From Gammaproteobacteria bacterium (GTDB taxonomy: Bacteria > Pseudomonadota > Gammaproteobacteria > UWMA-0217): a stretch of DNA of 36,132 nucleotides. The stretch lies in the NCBI GenBank assembly GCA_027081275.1, contig JALWKV010000236.1:1-36132 (forward strand), given 5' to 3'. Below the pieces are notes generated by a model that ran no database searches, was not told the DNA's origin, and was given only the letters and a program-made list of their open reading frames with translations. Shown here piece after piece: positions 1-8,542 of this stretch; the first letter of the stretch is position 1, and the number at the start of each line of letters is the position of its first letter. A program made the position numbers and the translations under genes.

Positions 1-480
1 CCGCCCGTCGTGCGCATAATGCGCCTTGCAGGTGACGGCCAGCAGCGCCTCGCGCCCGTCGGCGTCGAGCATGCTGATCTCGCAATCGACCAGATTGCCG
101 GAGCGGATCTTTTCCGGAAAATCATCGACCATCGGCGCCGCCGAGGGCGGAAAGAGCGACGACAGCGGCCGGCCCTTCAGCTCGGCGCCGCTTTTTCCCA
201 CCAGCGCCTCCAGCGAGCGGTTGACGCGCTGGATGCGGCCGTCGATATCGGCCACGACGAGCACATCGTGCATCGACGACAGCACGCTCTCGATGAATTG
301 TTGCGCCTGCTCCAGCTCGGCATTCTTCTCCTCCAGCGCCACCTGATAGCCGACCAGATCGGCATAGATCGCATCCATCTGCTGGATGACCTCGATCCAC
401 GCCTCGTCGGTCATGGCCCGGGCGGCATGGCGACGATCGGGGGCGCCGACCGTCAGTGATGGTGGGGTGTGGGTATTCAT
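1..480 (-). CDS. PAS-domain sensor protein, N-terminal part (probable HoxJ/HupT-type histidine kinase)
   Basis: The reading frame opens with ATG at 480 and is still open at the window edge, so only the first 160 residues are visible. It begins MNTHTPPSLT, then has a helical stretch rich in E and Q (roughly residues 40-62, VALEEKNAELEQAQ), then a PAS-like domain (roughly 63-160) with MHDVLVVADIDGRIQRVNRS and LEALVGKSGAELKGRPLSSL. The start is 4 nt after the hoxA stop, so the two are very likely one transcript. In Ralstonia the NtrC-type hydrogenase regulator HoxA is paired with the PAS histidine kinase HoxJ, and in Rhodobacter HupR is paired with HupT. That makes a sensor kinase the best guess. 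The kinase domain lies outside the window, so a PAS protein with another output is possible. Confidence 0.7.
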   Translation of the reverse strand, partial: MNTHTPPSLTVGAPDRRHAARAMTDEAWIEVIQQMDAIYADLVGYQVALEEKNAELEQAQQFIESVLSSMHDVLVVADIDGRIQRVNRSLEALVGKSGAELKGRPLSSLFPPSAAPMVDDFPEKIRSGNLVDCEISMLDADGREALLAVTCKAHYAHDGR

Positions 481-484
481 TGCG

Positions 485-1993
<1,509 letters not shown>

Positions 1994-2403
1994 TCTGGGA
2001 ATGCGTGGGCGGTAATTTTCATTTCGCTTGGAAACACGGCGCTATCGATATTCCCGTAGGCCCGGTCGGTGCGTGGAACGCACCCTACCTGCCGAATCCC
2101 CCTCGGTCCCCCTTTGGAAGAGGTTACCGCAAAAGCCCTCTCCCCATAGGGGAGACGACTGCATGGATGCAGGAGGTAGGGCGACGCAGGAAGCCAAAGC
2201 CGAGGGTTTGGGAGAGGGGGTAAACCATTGTTTTTCACCCTCTCCCCGGCCCTCTCCCTCAAGGGAGAGGGAGATTTGCGACGCCCTTAGGAAAAGGGGG
2301 AAGACAGCCTCCCTCTCATAAAGGTTTGGAGGGATGAATGCCTCGGTATCAGCAGTAAATGTTGTCACGTGGTCAGCGTATCGAGTTCAAGTTATGTGGA
2401 AGC
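1994..2403. repeat. hypB-hoxA intergenic region made of dispersed repeats R2 and R3
   Basis: No gene was found in this 410-bp gap. Positions about 2122-2288 are a copy of repeat R2, with alternating CCCTCTCCC and GGGAGAGGG blocks. On the minus strand it matches the copy inside hupJ (5163-5312) closely, including the block that reads GAGGGTGAAAAAC then TTTACCCCCTCTCCCAAACC. It carries about 45 extra bases compared with that copy. Positions about 2291-2356 are module R3. Its 19 bases at 2328-2346 are identical, in reverse complement, to 18187-18205. The block separates hypB from hoxA and may weaken readthrough or add a processing site, which is inference. Confidence 0.7.
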
Positions 2404-3267
2404 TCAGCTTGCCTCGAGCAATTCCGGGCGATCGATCAACTGCATTTGCCGCGCCGTCCGAATCCACTGATACCAGCGCGCCATGCCCTCGCCGCTGGTC
2501 GCGGAAACCTGCAGCACCTGAATTTTGGGATTGATGCGTCGCGCGTAGTCGATGCATTTCTCCACGTCGAAGTCGAGATAGGGCAGCAGGTCGATCTTGT
2601 TCAGCAGCATCAGGTCGGCGGCGTGGAACATGTCAGGATATTTCAGCGGCTTGTCCTCGCCTTCGGTGACGGAAAGAATCGCGACCTTGTGCGCCTCGCC
2701 GAGATCGAACGCCGCCGGGCAAACGAGGTTGCCGACGTTTTCGATGAAGAGCACGCCGCCGGGCTTCGGTTTCAGTTTTTCCAGCGCATGGCCGACCATG
2801 TGGGCGTCGAGGTGGCACCCCTTGCCGGTATTGATCTGCAACGCAGCCACGCCGGTGGCGCGGATGCGCTCGGCATCGTTGCTGGTCTGCTGGTCGCCCT
2901 CGATGACGCTGAGCGGCAGTTCATCCTTGAGATCGGTGATGCTGCGCGTCAGCAACGTCGTCTTGCCGGAGCCGGGGCTGGAAACCAGATTCAGCGCCAG
3001 CACGCCGCGCGCCAGCAGCCAGCGTCGGTTCGCCGCGGCGTATTCGTCGTTCTTGCCGAGAATGTTCTGCTCGATCTCGATCATGCGCGACTGCGACAGC
3101 CCCGGCGCGTGCGCGCGGGCCGGCCCCTGGCCGAAATGCATGTCGTCGCCGTGAGCGTGATCGTGGTGGTGATGCGCATGATCGTGATGATGGTGGCCAT
3201 GGGCGTGGGAATGCGCCTCGCCTTCCACGCTCGTCTCGCCGTTGCCGCAACCGCATACCGTACACAT
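2404..3267 (-). CDS. hypB: HypB, nickel-binding GTPase for hydrogenase maturation
   Basis: 287 aa. HypB inserts Ni into the hydrogenase large subunit together with HypA. The N-terminus has the high-affinity Ni motif MCTVCGCG (C2, C5, C7). A His-rich Ni-storage stretch follows (14 His between residues 19 and 39). The G domain has Walker [10 protein letters not shown] (96-104), the metal-site residues C151-H152 (GKGCHLDA) and C183 (LVCPAAFD), and NKID (223-226). The start is 2 nt after the hypA stop. The rich His tract suggests a role in Ni storage as well as insertion, as in rhizobial HypB. Confidence 0.97.
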   Translation of the reverse strand: MCTVCGCGNGETSVEGEAHSHAHGHHHHDHAHHHHDHAHGDDMHFGQGPARAHAPGLSQSRMIEIEQNILGKNDEYAAANRRWLLARGVLALNLVSSPGSGKTTLLTRSITDLKDELPLSVIEGDQQTSNDAERIRATGVAALQINTGKGCHLDAHMVGHALEKLKPKPGGVLFIENVGNLVCPAAFDLGEAHKVAILSVTEGEDKPLKYPDMFHAADLMLLNKIDLLPYLDFDVEKCIDYARRINPKIQVLQVSATSGEGMARWYQWIRTARQMQLIDRPELLEAS

Positions 3268-3269
3268 TG

Positions 3270-3611
3270 TCAGTCTACCTCCAGTTCCTTGATGCGCATT
3301 TCATCGCCGCTGCCGACCTGCAACTGGTAGCCGCCGCAGTTCGGACAGGGATCGTAACGCGCCTGAATTTCTACCGTCTCGGCACAGGCCATGCACCAGG
3401 CCTGTGCCTGCAATCGATTGATCTCGAGTATCGCCTGCTCGGCCAGCGAGCCGCGCATGACCACCTCGAACGCGAATTCCAGCGCCGGAATCTCGACCCC
3501 CGAGAACACGCCGATGTCGAGGATGACCCGGCGGACACGGGAAAAACCCTGTTTTTCCGCCTCGCTCTCCAGCACCTGCAGAATGCCTTCGCAAAGAGAC
3601 ATTTCATGCAT
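3270..3611 (-). CDS. hypA: HypA, Ni/Zn metallochaperone for hydrogenase maturation
   Basis: 113 aa, the usual length for the family. It starts [10 protein letters not shown], with the Ni ligand His2 directly after Met1. The zinc finger is made of C73/C76 (WCMAC) and C89/C92 (CPNC). HypA delivers Ni to HypB and the large-subunit precursor. The start codon lies inside the end of hupK: ATG at 3611 overlaps the hupK TGA (3606-3604) by 8 bp, so translation is probably coupled. Confidence 0.96.
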   Translation of the reverse strand: MHEMSLCEGILQVLESEAEKQGFSRVRRVILDIGVFSGVEIPALEFAFEVVMRGSLAEQAILEINRLQAQAWCMACAETVEIQARYDPCPNCGGYQLQVGSGDEMRIKELEVD

Positions 3612-4791
3612 TGATCGGACTCCAGCGACTGTCGATGGTCAGGGCATAGTCGACACAAGGGTCGATGGCGTGGATCAGCAATTCCGCCTCCTTTTCCAGA
3701 CTGACGTCGCCATCGTCCCGCAGGTTTTCCAGCCCCCTGGCGGCAACGCCTTGCGGGTGGAAATTCCACTCCGTCGGCGCCAGCACCAGCAGTCGCTCGA
3801 TGCGTTCCCCCTCCAGCTCGACCAGATGCGTCAGCCGCCCTCGCGCCGCCTCGGTGTGCGCCATGCCGGGCACCATCGAAGCGGGTGGCGCCAACACTTC
3901 GCCGCGCAGAAAAAAATCGTCGAGTCTTGCCATGGTTTCCGCCAGCGCCACCAGCCGCGCCGCGCAACGGGTGAAAATGCCGTTACCGTAACGCCGCAAC
4001 AGCTCGGCCACCAGCGGCCGTGTCGCCACGCCACGGAACCAGCTCATGTCATACGGACTGCCGCGCCACTCCGGTTGCGCGGTAAATGCCTGCCCCTCGC
4101 GACACAGGCGCTGCGCCAGCGCCGCATCATCCACAGCCGGGGGTGGCGTGACCGCCGAGGCGCCGGCATGACGCCAAGGCTGCAGCCACAACCAGTCGAG
4201 AAACCGGGCCGCGACCGTATCGCTCTCGACGGTCCAGTGCCGCAGCGCCGCGATCGAAGCACCGTCGCGCGCCAGCCATGCCGTGGCGGCATTGGAAAAG
4301 AGCATTTCCTGCACCAGCTCCGCCAACGTCTGCCACTGCTCTGTGTGCCACGGCAAAAGGGCTTGCCGCGCGCCCCCGACCGCAAACAGCCTTTCCGGAT
4401 GCAGCGCATCGGCGAGCGCCACCGTCCGCCTGAGCACGGTGGCCAGCGGTTGCTGCATTGCGTCAGCGTCGTCGCCGAGCAGTCGCGGCCAGTCGAGCAG
4501 AATGCGCAGCAACTGCTCGCGCAGGCTTTCCAGCAGCACCAACGCCTCCCGCTGCGACGCCACGGTCACCGACACTTCGCGCATCTGCGCGCTTTCGACG
4601 GCGCGGACCAGAGACGAGGCCTGCGCCCGCGCGCAGACATTGAACAACAGCGGCACGGTGTTGATCGCCATCGCCACCGGCTTTCCGGAAAAAACGCCGG
4701 CGGCGGCCAGTGGCCGGGTGGAGACGATATTGCAGCGCAGGCCGGTTCGAGCACGCCGCAACGTTATTTGCAATTGTCCGGCCGGGATCAT
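3604..4791 (-). CDS. hupK: HupK/HoxV, hydrogenase large-subunit-like maturation scaffold
   Basis: 395 aa. HupK/HoxV proteins are shortened relatives of the hydrogenase large subunit and are thought to act as a scaffold or carrier for the Fe(CN)2CO group. Both cysteine motifs of the catalytic subunit appear in degenerate form: LLFNVCARAQ (C53) in place of RxCGxC, and AIDPCVDY (C379) in place of DPCxxCxxH, keeping the DPC but losing the second Cys and His. It cannot therefore hold a complete NiFe site. The start overlaps the hupJ stop in an ATGA. The order hupJ-hupK-hypA-hypB matches known uptake-hydrogenase clusters. Confidence 0.9.
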   Translation of the reverse strand: MIPAGQLQITLRRARTGLRCNIVSTRPLAAAGVFSGKPVAMAINTVPLLFNVCARAQASSLVRAVESAQMREVSVTVASQREALVLLESLREQLLRILLDWPRLLGDDADAMQQPLATVLRRTVALADALHPERLFAVGGARQALLPWHTEQWQTLAELVQEMLFSNAATAWLARDGASIAALRHWTVESDTVAARFLDWLWLQPWRHAGASAVTPPPAVDDAALAQRLCREGQAFTAQPEWRGSPYDMSWFRGVATRPLVAELLRRYGNGIFTRCAARLVALAETMARLDDFFLRGEVLAPPASMVPGMAHTEAARGRLTHLVELEGERIERLLVLAPTEWNFHPQGVAARGLENLRDDGDVSLEKEAELLIHAIDPCVDYALTIDSRWSPINA

Positions 4792-5513
4792 GGTTCGCGA
4801 TCCCGCCGCTCGGAGAAAACGCCGCCACGCAGAAATGCCCGCCGCGACATCGGCTCGGCCAGCCGTTGTTGCAGCGGCTTTTTCGCCTGCTCGCTCCCCT
4901 CTTCCGCCGGCGGCGTCTCTCCCTTCCAGATGGCTTCAACCTCGCGCTCGCGCCGCTGCGAGGCGGCGTCGAAATTCTCCTCGTCCATGATCGCGGCCAA
5001 CGCCGCTTCGGCTGTCCGCTCCGCCGCCTCCTGTGATTCGAATTCGAATACCGGCGAAAAGAGCGAGCAGGAATAGTAGTGGCCGACGCCTTCCTCATGC
5101 CCGGCAACGAAATCGTAGCTGCCCGACGGAAACACGAAGGTCCGCGCCGCGCCGACCGGCACCTCGTCACTTCCCCCCTCTCGCGGCTGTCGCAAAAGCG
5201 ATGATTGAGCTCCCTCTCCCTTGAGGGAGAAGGCTGGGGAGAGGGTGAAAAACGATTGTTTACCCCCTCTCCCAAACCCTCTCCCCGGTGGGGAGAGGGC
5301 TTTTGTGGGAGCCTCCTCTTGCGGCAGCAGCATCAGGTTCATGAACCAGGGCGTGAGGAGAATGCCGAGCCAGTGCTCGCGCCAGGGCCGAAAGCCGATG
5401 GCGCGGACAGCGAGCTTGTCATTGACGACGGGAACGCCGGTCATGCGCGTTCGCTCGATTTGGCGGAAGCGATGTTCCAGAGTGGTTGCGACGTCGCCGG
5501 CCGAGGAGAACAT
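4788..5513 (-). CDS. hupJ: HupJ/HoxT (HybE-family hydrogenase assembly chaperone) carrying an in-frame repeat insertion
   Basis: 241 aa from ATG 5513, which has GAGG about 10 nt upstream. HybE/HoxT family signatures are RFRQIERTRMTGVPVVND (15-32), GILLTPWFMNLMLLP (50-64), FVFPSGSYDFVAGHEEG (126-142) and YYSCSLFSPVFEFES (146-160). The family acts in maturation of the small and large subunits of membrane uptake hydrogenases. Between LLPQEEAPT and VPVGAARTF there are 47 residues (about 71-117) encoded by a copy of dispersed repeat R2; homologues normally run straight through here. The 141 nt is a multiple of three and has no stop. The C-terminal tail holds MSRRAFLRGG (222-231), which looks like a twin-arginine motif but is in the wrong place for a signal peptide. 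The inserted loop may or may not be tolerated. Confidence 0.85.
   Translation of the reverse strand: MFSSAGDVATTLEHRFRQIERTRMTGVPVVNDKLAVRAIGFRPWREHWLGILLTPWFMNLMLLPQEEAPTKALSPPGRGFGRGGKQSFFTLSPAFSLKGEGAQSSLLRQPREGGSDEVPVGAARTFVFPSGSYDFVAGHEEGVGHYYSCSLFSPVFEFESQEAAERTAEAALAAIMDEENFDAASQRREREVEAIWKGETPPAEEGSEQAKKPLQQRLAEPMSRRAFLRGGVFSERRDREP
5163..5312. repeat. Repeat R2, copy inside hupJ
   Basis: The element is made of alternating CCCTCTCCC and GGGAGAGGG blocks bounded by GGCTGTCGCAAAAGC on the left (about 5175) and GGGCTTTTGTGGGAGCC on the right (about 5312). It matches the R2 copy at 2122-2288 in reverse complement and partly matches 18250-18286. Its left edge resembles the terminal repeat of R1. 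On the hupJ coding strand one frame is free of stops, so the protein continues through it. Confidence 0.8.
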
Positions 5514-5517
5514 GGCA

Positions 5518-5754
5518 TCAGGCCTCGCGAATGACCATGAACTGCTCCTTGCTGCCGTCGCATTCCGGGCAGCGCCAATGCCCGGGCAGACGGGAAAACG
5601 GCGTGCCGGGCGGAATCTGCCAGTATTCGTCACCCTCGGCAGGGTCGTAGACATGCCAGCAGATCTTGCATTCCAGCCGGTCGTCGTCCCTGAGCCGATC
5701 CGCGTCGCCGCCGTAGGAACCCTCGAACGGGCTGAAAGCGCCGCTACTGCTCAC
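5518..5754 (-). CDS. hupI: HupI/HoxR rubredoxin
   Basis: 78 aa rubredoxin with Fe ligands C29/C32 (LECKICWHVYDP) and C62/C65 (WRCPECDG). The hydrogenase-linked rubredoxins protect or assemble the FeS small subunit, especially when O2 is present. The start is GTG at 5754, chosen because GGAGG lies 9 nt upstream and no in-frame ATG precedes the conserved region. The gene overlaps the end of hupH by 11 bp and ends 4 nt before the hupJ ATG. Confidence 0.95.
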   Translation of the reverse strand: MSSSGAFSPFEGSYGGDADRLRDDDRLECKICWHVYDPAEGDEYWQIPPGTPFSRLPGHWRCPECDGSKEQFMVIREA

Positions 5755-6619
5755 GCCGGTACACCTCCAGAATTTCCCGCAATCTTTTCGCGCTGTCGGC
5801 CAGATCCTCCGGCGCGGCGCGCGCCACTTCCGATACGTCGACCACCTCGATGGTGTTGAGAATCAGCGCATCATCGGAATTGTAGAATTTGACCCACCAG
5901 ACGTTTTTCCTTGCCGTGCTGCCGATGCGGCAGTTGCCATAGCCGCGGGAGAGAATCGTGATGGGGCCGACGCCCAGCTTCTCGCCGAGATAGAGCAGGT
6001 CTTCCGGTGACAGCGGCAACAGCGTCAGGTTGATGACGTGGGGCGATTGCCCCGGCGCCCACTCGACCATTTTCTCGGCCAGCTCCACCAGCAGCGGTGG
6101 CGCATTGATGACGCCCGGCGGCAGCGCGGAAAAATCGGTCGGCAGCGGCGTGGCGCCGGCAAAGGCATGATCACGCACCACCGATGGAATATCGGCCACC
6201 TCGATGACATCGCTGACGATGCCGGTGGGGTCGACGCCGCGAACGCGCCAGATGCCGGTGAGCACCGACTCCTGTATCTGCACCTTGCCGTCTCCATCGT
6301 AAACGACGCTGACCTCGCCCTCGTTCAATACCTGGTTGACCAGCGCGAGATTGTCGGGATCGAGATCGGAAATATCGAAACGCAGCGCCGGCTCGCCGGC
6401 CCGGTATTTCTCGATGCCGACAAGCAGTTCGGTCAGCACCGTCATCGCCGCGTCGAGACCCGACACCTCTTCCGGCTCGGGCAGCACCGGCGGTTCGAAG
6501 GTCGGCATCTCGCCCGGCGAACCGATAAAGTCGAAAACCGCGTCATCCTCGGCGACGGGCTGGGAGCCGGGGCCAACGGCGGGGATGTCGAGCAGGCGGG
6601 CGTGGATTTTGTCGGACAT
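5744..6619 (-). CDS. hupH: HupH/HoxQ/HyaF-family hydrogenase maturation protein
   Basis: 291 aa from ATG 6619 (MSDKIHARLLDIPAVGPG). Family features include IQESVLTGIWRV near residue 113, INAPPLLVELAEKM near 171 and the highly conserved SRGYGNCRIGSTARKNVWWV (about 225-244). HoxQ/HupH acts with HupG/HoxO on the small subunit before Tat export. The frame stays open 34 codons further upstream, but that extension is repeat R1. GAGGA about 9 nt upstream of 6619 supports the chosen start. R1 separates this gene from hupG. Confidence 0.93.
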   Translation of the reverse strand: MSDKIHARLLDIPAVGPGSQPVAEDDAVFDFIGSPGEMPTFEPPVLPEPEEVSGLDAAMTVLTELLVGIEKYRAGEPALRFDISDLDPDNLALVNQVLNEGEVSVVYDGDGKVQIQESVLTGIWRVRGVDPTGIVSDVIEVADIPSVVRDHAFAGATPLPTDFSALPPGVINAPPLLVELAEKMVEWAPGQSPHVINLTLLPLSPEDLLYLGEKLGVGPITILSRGYGNCRIGSTARKNVWWVKFYNSDDALILNTIEVVDVSEVARAAPEDLADSAKRLREILEVYRREQ

Positions 6620-6680
6620 TTGTTTTTTCCTCTGTTTCGGAGGGCATGAGCAAGGCCATTGCAAAAGCCCTTTCCCCACC

Positions 6681-6845
6681 GGAGGGTGTCGCAAAAGTCC
6701 GTCCAGGACTTTGCGACACACGAAAAGGAAAAAGTGCGATTTTTCCTTTTCTCACAGAAACAACGACTTATTGTCGTTGTTTCTGGCAGCACATCCTTGT
6801 GCTGCGCGAGGTTGCCGCAAAGCTACCGCTTTTGCGACAACCTCC
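6681..6845. repeat. Repeat R1 copy 1: MITE-like element with hairpins
   Basis: 165 bp bounded by terminal inverted repeats, GGAGGGTGTCGCAAAA at the left and TTTTGCGACAACCTCC at the right (15 of 16 pair). The inverted similarity extends outward through a CCC(T/C)TCCCC block. Inside are consecutive hairpins: GTCC/GGAC; AAAAGGAAAAA/TTTTTCCTTTT; a perfect 13-bp stem at 6755-6767/6773-6785 (CAGAAACAACGAC, loop TTATT); and a perfect 8-bp stem GCAGCACA/TGTGCTGC at 6786-6805. It carries no gene. It lies between hupG and hupH, so the hairpins fall inside the operon transcript. A second full copy is at 15482-15648. Confidence 0.88.
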
Positions 6846-6874
6846 ACCGGGGAGAGGGCGAAACAACGAGCCAT

Positions 6875-7306
6875 TTACTGGCTCACGACAGGAATGCCCA
6901 GCGTCGGCGGGCGCGATGGCTCGGCCTGCAATAGGCGCTGAATTTCCTGCAGATAGACCTGCCAGTCCTGGATGCCGGTAATAGCGCCGAGGTATTTCCC
7001 CTCGCGCAGAAAGACCAGCGCGGGCCACGAGGTGAAGCCGTATTGCCGCTGCATCTTCTTTTCATCGTGTCTGGCGACGACGGCGGGCGAGAGCCCGGAA
7101 AAGGCGGCGGCAAGTTCGGGCAGCACGACGGCAACGTCATTCGACTCGGGAAATCGCGCCGGGTCCTCGGTAAAGAAAAGCACAACGTGCTCGGCGCCGG
7201 CGACGATCTCGTCGAAGTTGTCGAGATCAACGACGGGATATCCCAGCTCGGAAACGAGACGGTCGATCAATTGGGTGGGCCGGGATGACAGGGCGGTATT
7301 GGTCAT
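6875..7306 (-). CDS. hupG: HupG/HoxO/HyaE-family thioredoxin-like hydrogenase chaperone
   Basis: 143 aa. The protein has a thioredoxin-like fold without the CxxC redox motif: VVLFFTEDPARFPE (41-54) followed by YGFTSWPALVFLREGKYLG (89-107), where Pro95 is the likely cis-proline. HyaE/HoxO proteins bind the Tat signal of the hydrogenase small subunit and act before export. The start overlaps the hupF stop in an ATGA (7303-7306). The C-terminus is followed by repeat R1. Confidence 0.92.
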   Translation of the reverse strand: MTNTALSSRPTQLIDRLVSELGYPVVDLDNFDEIVAGAEHVVLFFTEDPARFPESNDVAVVLPELAAAFSGLSPAVVARHDEKKMQRQYGFTSWPALVFLREGKYLGAITGIQDWQVYLQEIQRLLQAEPSRPPTLGIPVVSQ

Positions 7307-7632
7307 TGGCGTCGGTTGGATTTGGCCGCCAGCTGCGCTTGCAGATGGGCGGGCAGTTGCGGTTCACGGTCGACGAGGTCGGCGAAAAGGCGATCGACCG
7401 ACCCGGCCTCGCCCTGCATGACGCCCTCGACGGCAAGAATGGCGGCACGTATCTGTTCGGCCGCCTCGGCGCTGAGCACTTCACGGGCGACGCCGAGAAA
7501 ATTGAGTATCCATGCGCCTGGCGGCTGATCGCCCACCAGCAGCATGTCGACCAGCTCTTGGCGGCCATCGGCTTCGCAGAGCGCATGGGTGCCACGCATT
7601 TCGACCACCCGCATCGGCACGCCGATGCACAT
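7303..7632 (-). CDS. hupF: HupF/HoxL, HypC-family hydrogenase chaperone
   Basis: 109 aa starting MCIGVPMRVVEM. The N-terminal MC-IG-P motif with Cys2 is the HypC/HupF hallmark and carries the Fe(CN)2CO unit or binds the large-subunit precursor. The motif GAWILNFLGVAREVLSAEEA-like region (about 39-57) is also typical. The C-terminal extension compared with HypC (about 80 aa) is usual for HupF/HoxL. Its ATG overlaps the hupD stop in TGATG (7634-7630). Confidence 0.95.
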   Translation of the reverse strand: MCIGVPMRVVEMRGTHALCEADGRQELVDMLLVGDQPPGAWILNFLGVAREVLSAEAAEQIRAAILAVEGVMQGEAGSVDRLFADLVDREPQLPAHLQAQLAAKSNRRQ

Positions 7633-8336
7633 CAGTATTTTCCCCGGTGATCGACATCGACGCTCAGCGGCCGGTCGATCGGTGACGGCTTGGGGTCGAA
7701 GCGGACGGCATCGGACGCCAGCACGCGGGCGTCACCAATGCGGCAGGCCTCCTCCGCGGCGGGACGACCGGCTTCATACTGCTCCAGCGACAGTTGCGCC
7801 GGCGACAGGGTTTCGGCGGGCGGCAGCGGCGTGGCGCGACGTTCGGCATGGACGCCCAGCGCCGCCAGCCAGTCGATGGCGGCGTCGATGGCCGGCTGTA
7901 TCTGCGCTTTTACCGCAGGGCGCAGACTGCCGCCGAAATCTTCCAGCTCGACCGGCTGGACGCCGATCAACAGCAGCTTTTCGGGATAGTCGCCGAGCAG
8001 ATCGGCGGTCGCCAGCACTTCCTGAAAACCGGTCTGGTGCAGACTCATTTTCTTGGCGCCCATGAAGCTCGGCACATCGTCATCGTGGATGAGCTTCATC
8101 GTGCCGCCTTCCAGGCCATAGTCGATGGCGTCGAAAACCAGCAGACAGTCGGCCGCCTGCACATGCTGGACAAGATAGATGCCCTGGGTGCCGCCATCCA
8201 TCAGCGTGACATTTTCTGGAAAACGATACTGGCGGTGCAGCGCCTCGACGCAGCGGACGCCGAACCCCTCGTCGGCCCAGAGCACGTTGCCTATGCCGAG
8301 CACGAGTACGCGCGGTGATGACTCAGGTGATTGCAT
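7632..8336 (-). CDS. hupD: HupD/HoxM, hydrogenase large-subunit endopeptidase (peptidase M52)
   Basis: 234 aa from ATG 8336 (MQSPESSPRVLVLGIGNVLW). It cleaves the C-terminal tail of the large subunit after Ni insertion. Ni-sensing residues match HybD: E23 in GNVLWADEGFGVR, D69 in VFDAIDYG and H100 in MSLHQTGFQEVL. The C-terminal tail is somewhat longer than the usual roughly 200 residues. ATG 8372 would add 12 residues; 8336 was chosen because the family motif begins right after it, but neither start has a strong ribosome-binding site. Normally hupC or hupL lies just upstream; here no structural gene does. Confidence 0.94.
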   Translation of the reverse strand: MQSPESSPRVLVLGIGNVLWADEGFGVRCVEALHRQYRFPENVTLMDGGTQGIYLVQHVQAADCLLVFDAIDYGLEGGTMKLIHDDDVPSFMGAKKMSLHQTGFQEVLATADLLGDYPEKLLLIGVQPVELEDFGGSLRPAVKAQIQPAIDAAIDWLAALGVHAERRATPLPPAETLSPAQLSLEQYEAGRPAAEEACRIGDARVLASDAVRFDPKPSPIDRPLSVDVDHRGKY

Positions 8337-8389
8337 GAACGGTTGCGACGCCTGCTTTAGCTTCCGGAACATGCTATGCCAGTTTTTCG

Positions 8390-8418
8390 CCAAAGTGAAA
8401 CATTGCTTTCCACTTTGG
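8390..8418. promoter_or_regulatory. Inverted repeat upstream of hupD (possible operator)
   Basis: CCAAAGTG (8390-8397) and CACTTTGG (8411-8418) form a perfect 8-bp inverted repeat with a 13-nt spacer, 54-82 nt upstream of the hupD start. There is no poly-T, so a terminator is unlikely. It could be a protein-binding site or a leader hairpin. The rest of the 206 bp between hupD and the next gene shows nothing clear. Confidence 0.35.
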
Positions 8419-8542
8419 GAAATTCTCCGGTCGGGTGAGCTCGCGCATGGCATTCGGCCGCCGCAACAGCAGCGATGGGAATAAGCGTCCCATGATGCTG
8501 ACTCTACGGGTAATCGCAGTCCGCGCTTCCGTACAACGCGCT

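Noticed and set aside
3391-5076. 561-aa open frame on the plus strand
   Set aside because: It lies opposite hypA, hupK and hupJ, all of which have clear motifs; its composition is that of a shadow frame.
6620-6721. 34-residue upstream extension of HupH
   Set aside because: It is translated from repeat R1 and ends before a good ribosome-binding site and the family start at 6619.
8366-8381. Possible sigma-54 promoter for hupD (minus strand TGGCATAGCATGTTCC)
   Set aside because: The -24 box is fair, but the -12 element has TC in place of GC. Too weak to call, although HoxA-type activators use sigma-54 in several species.
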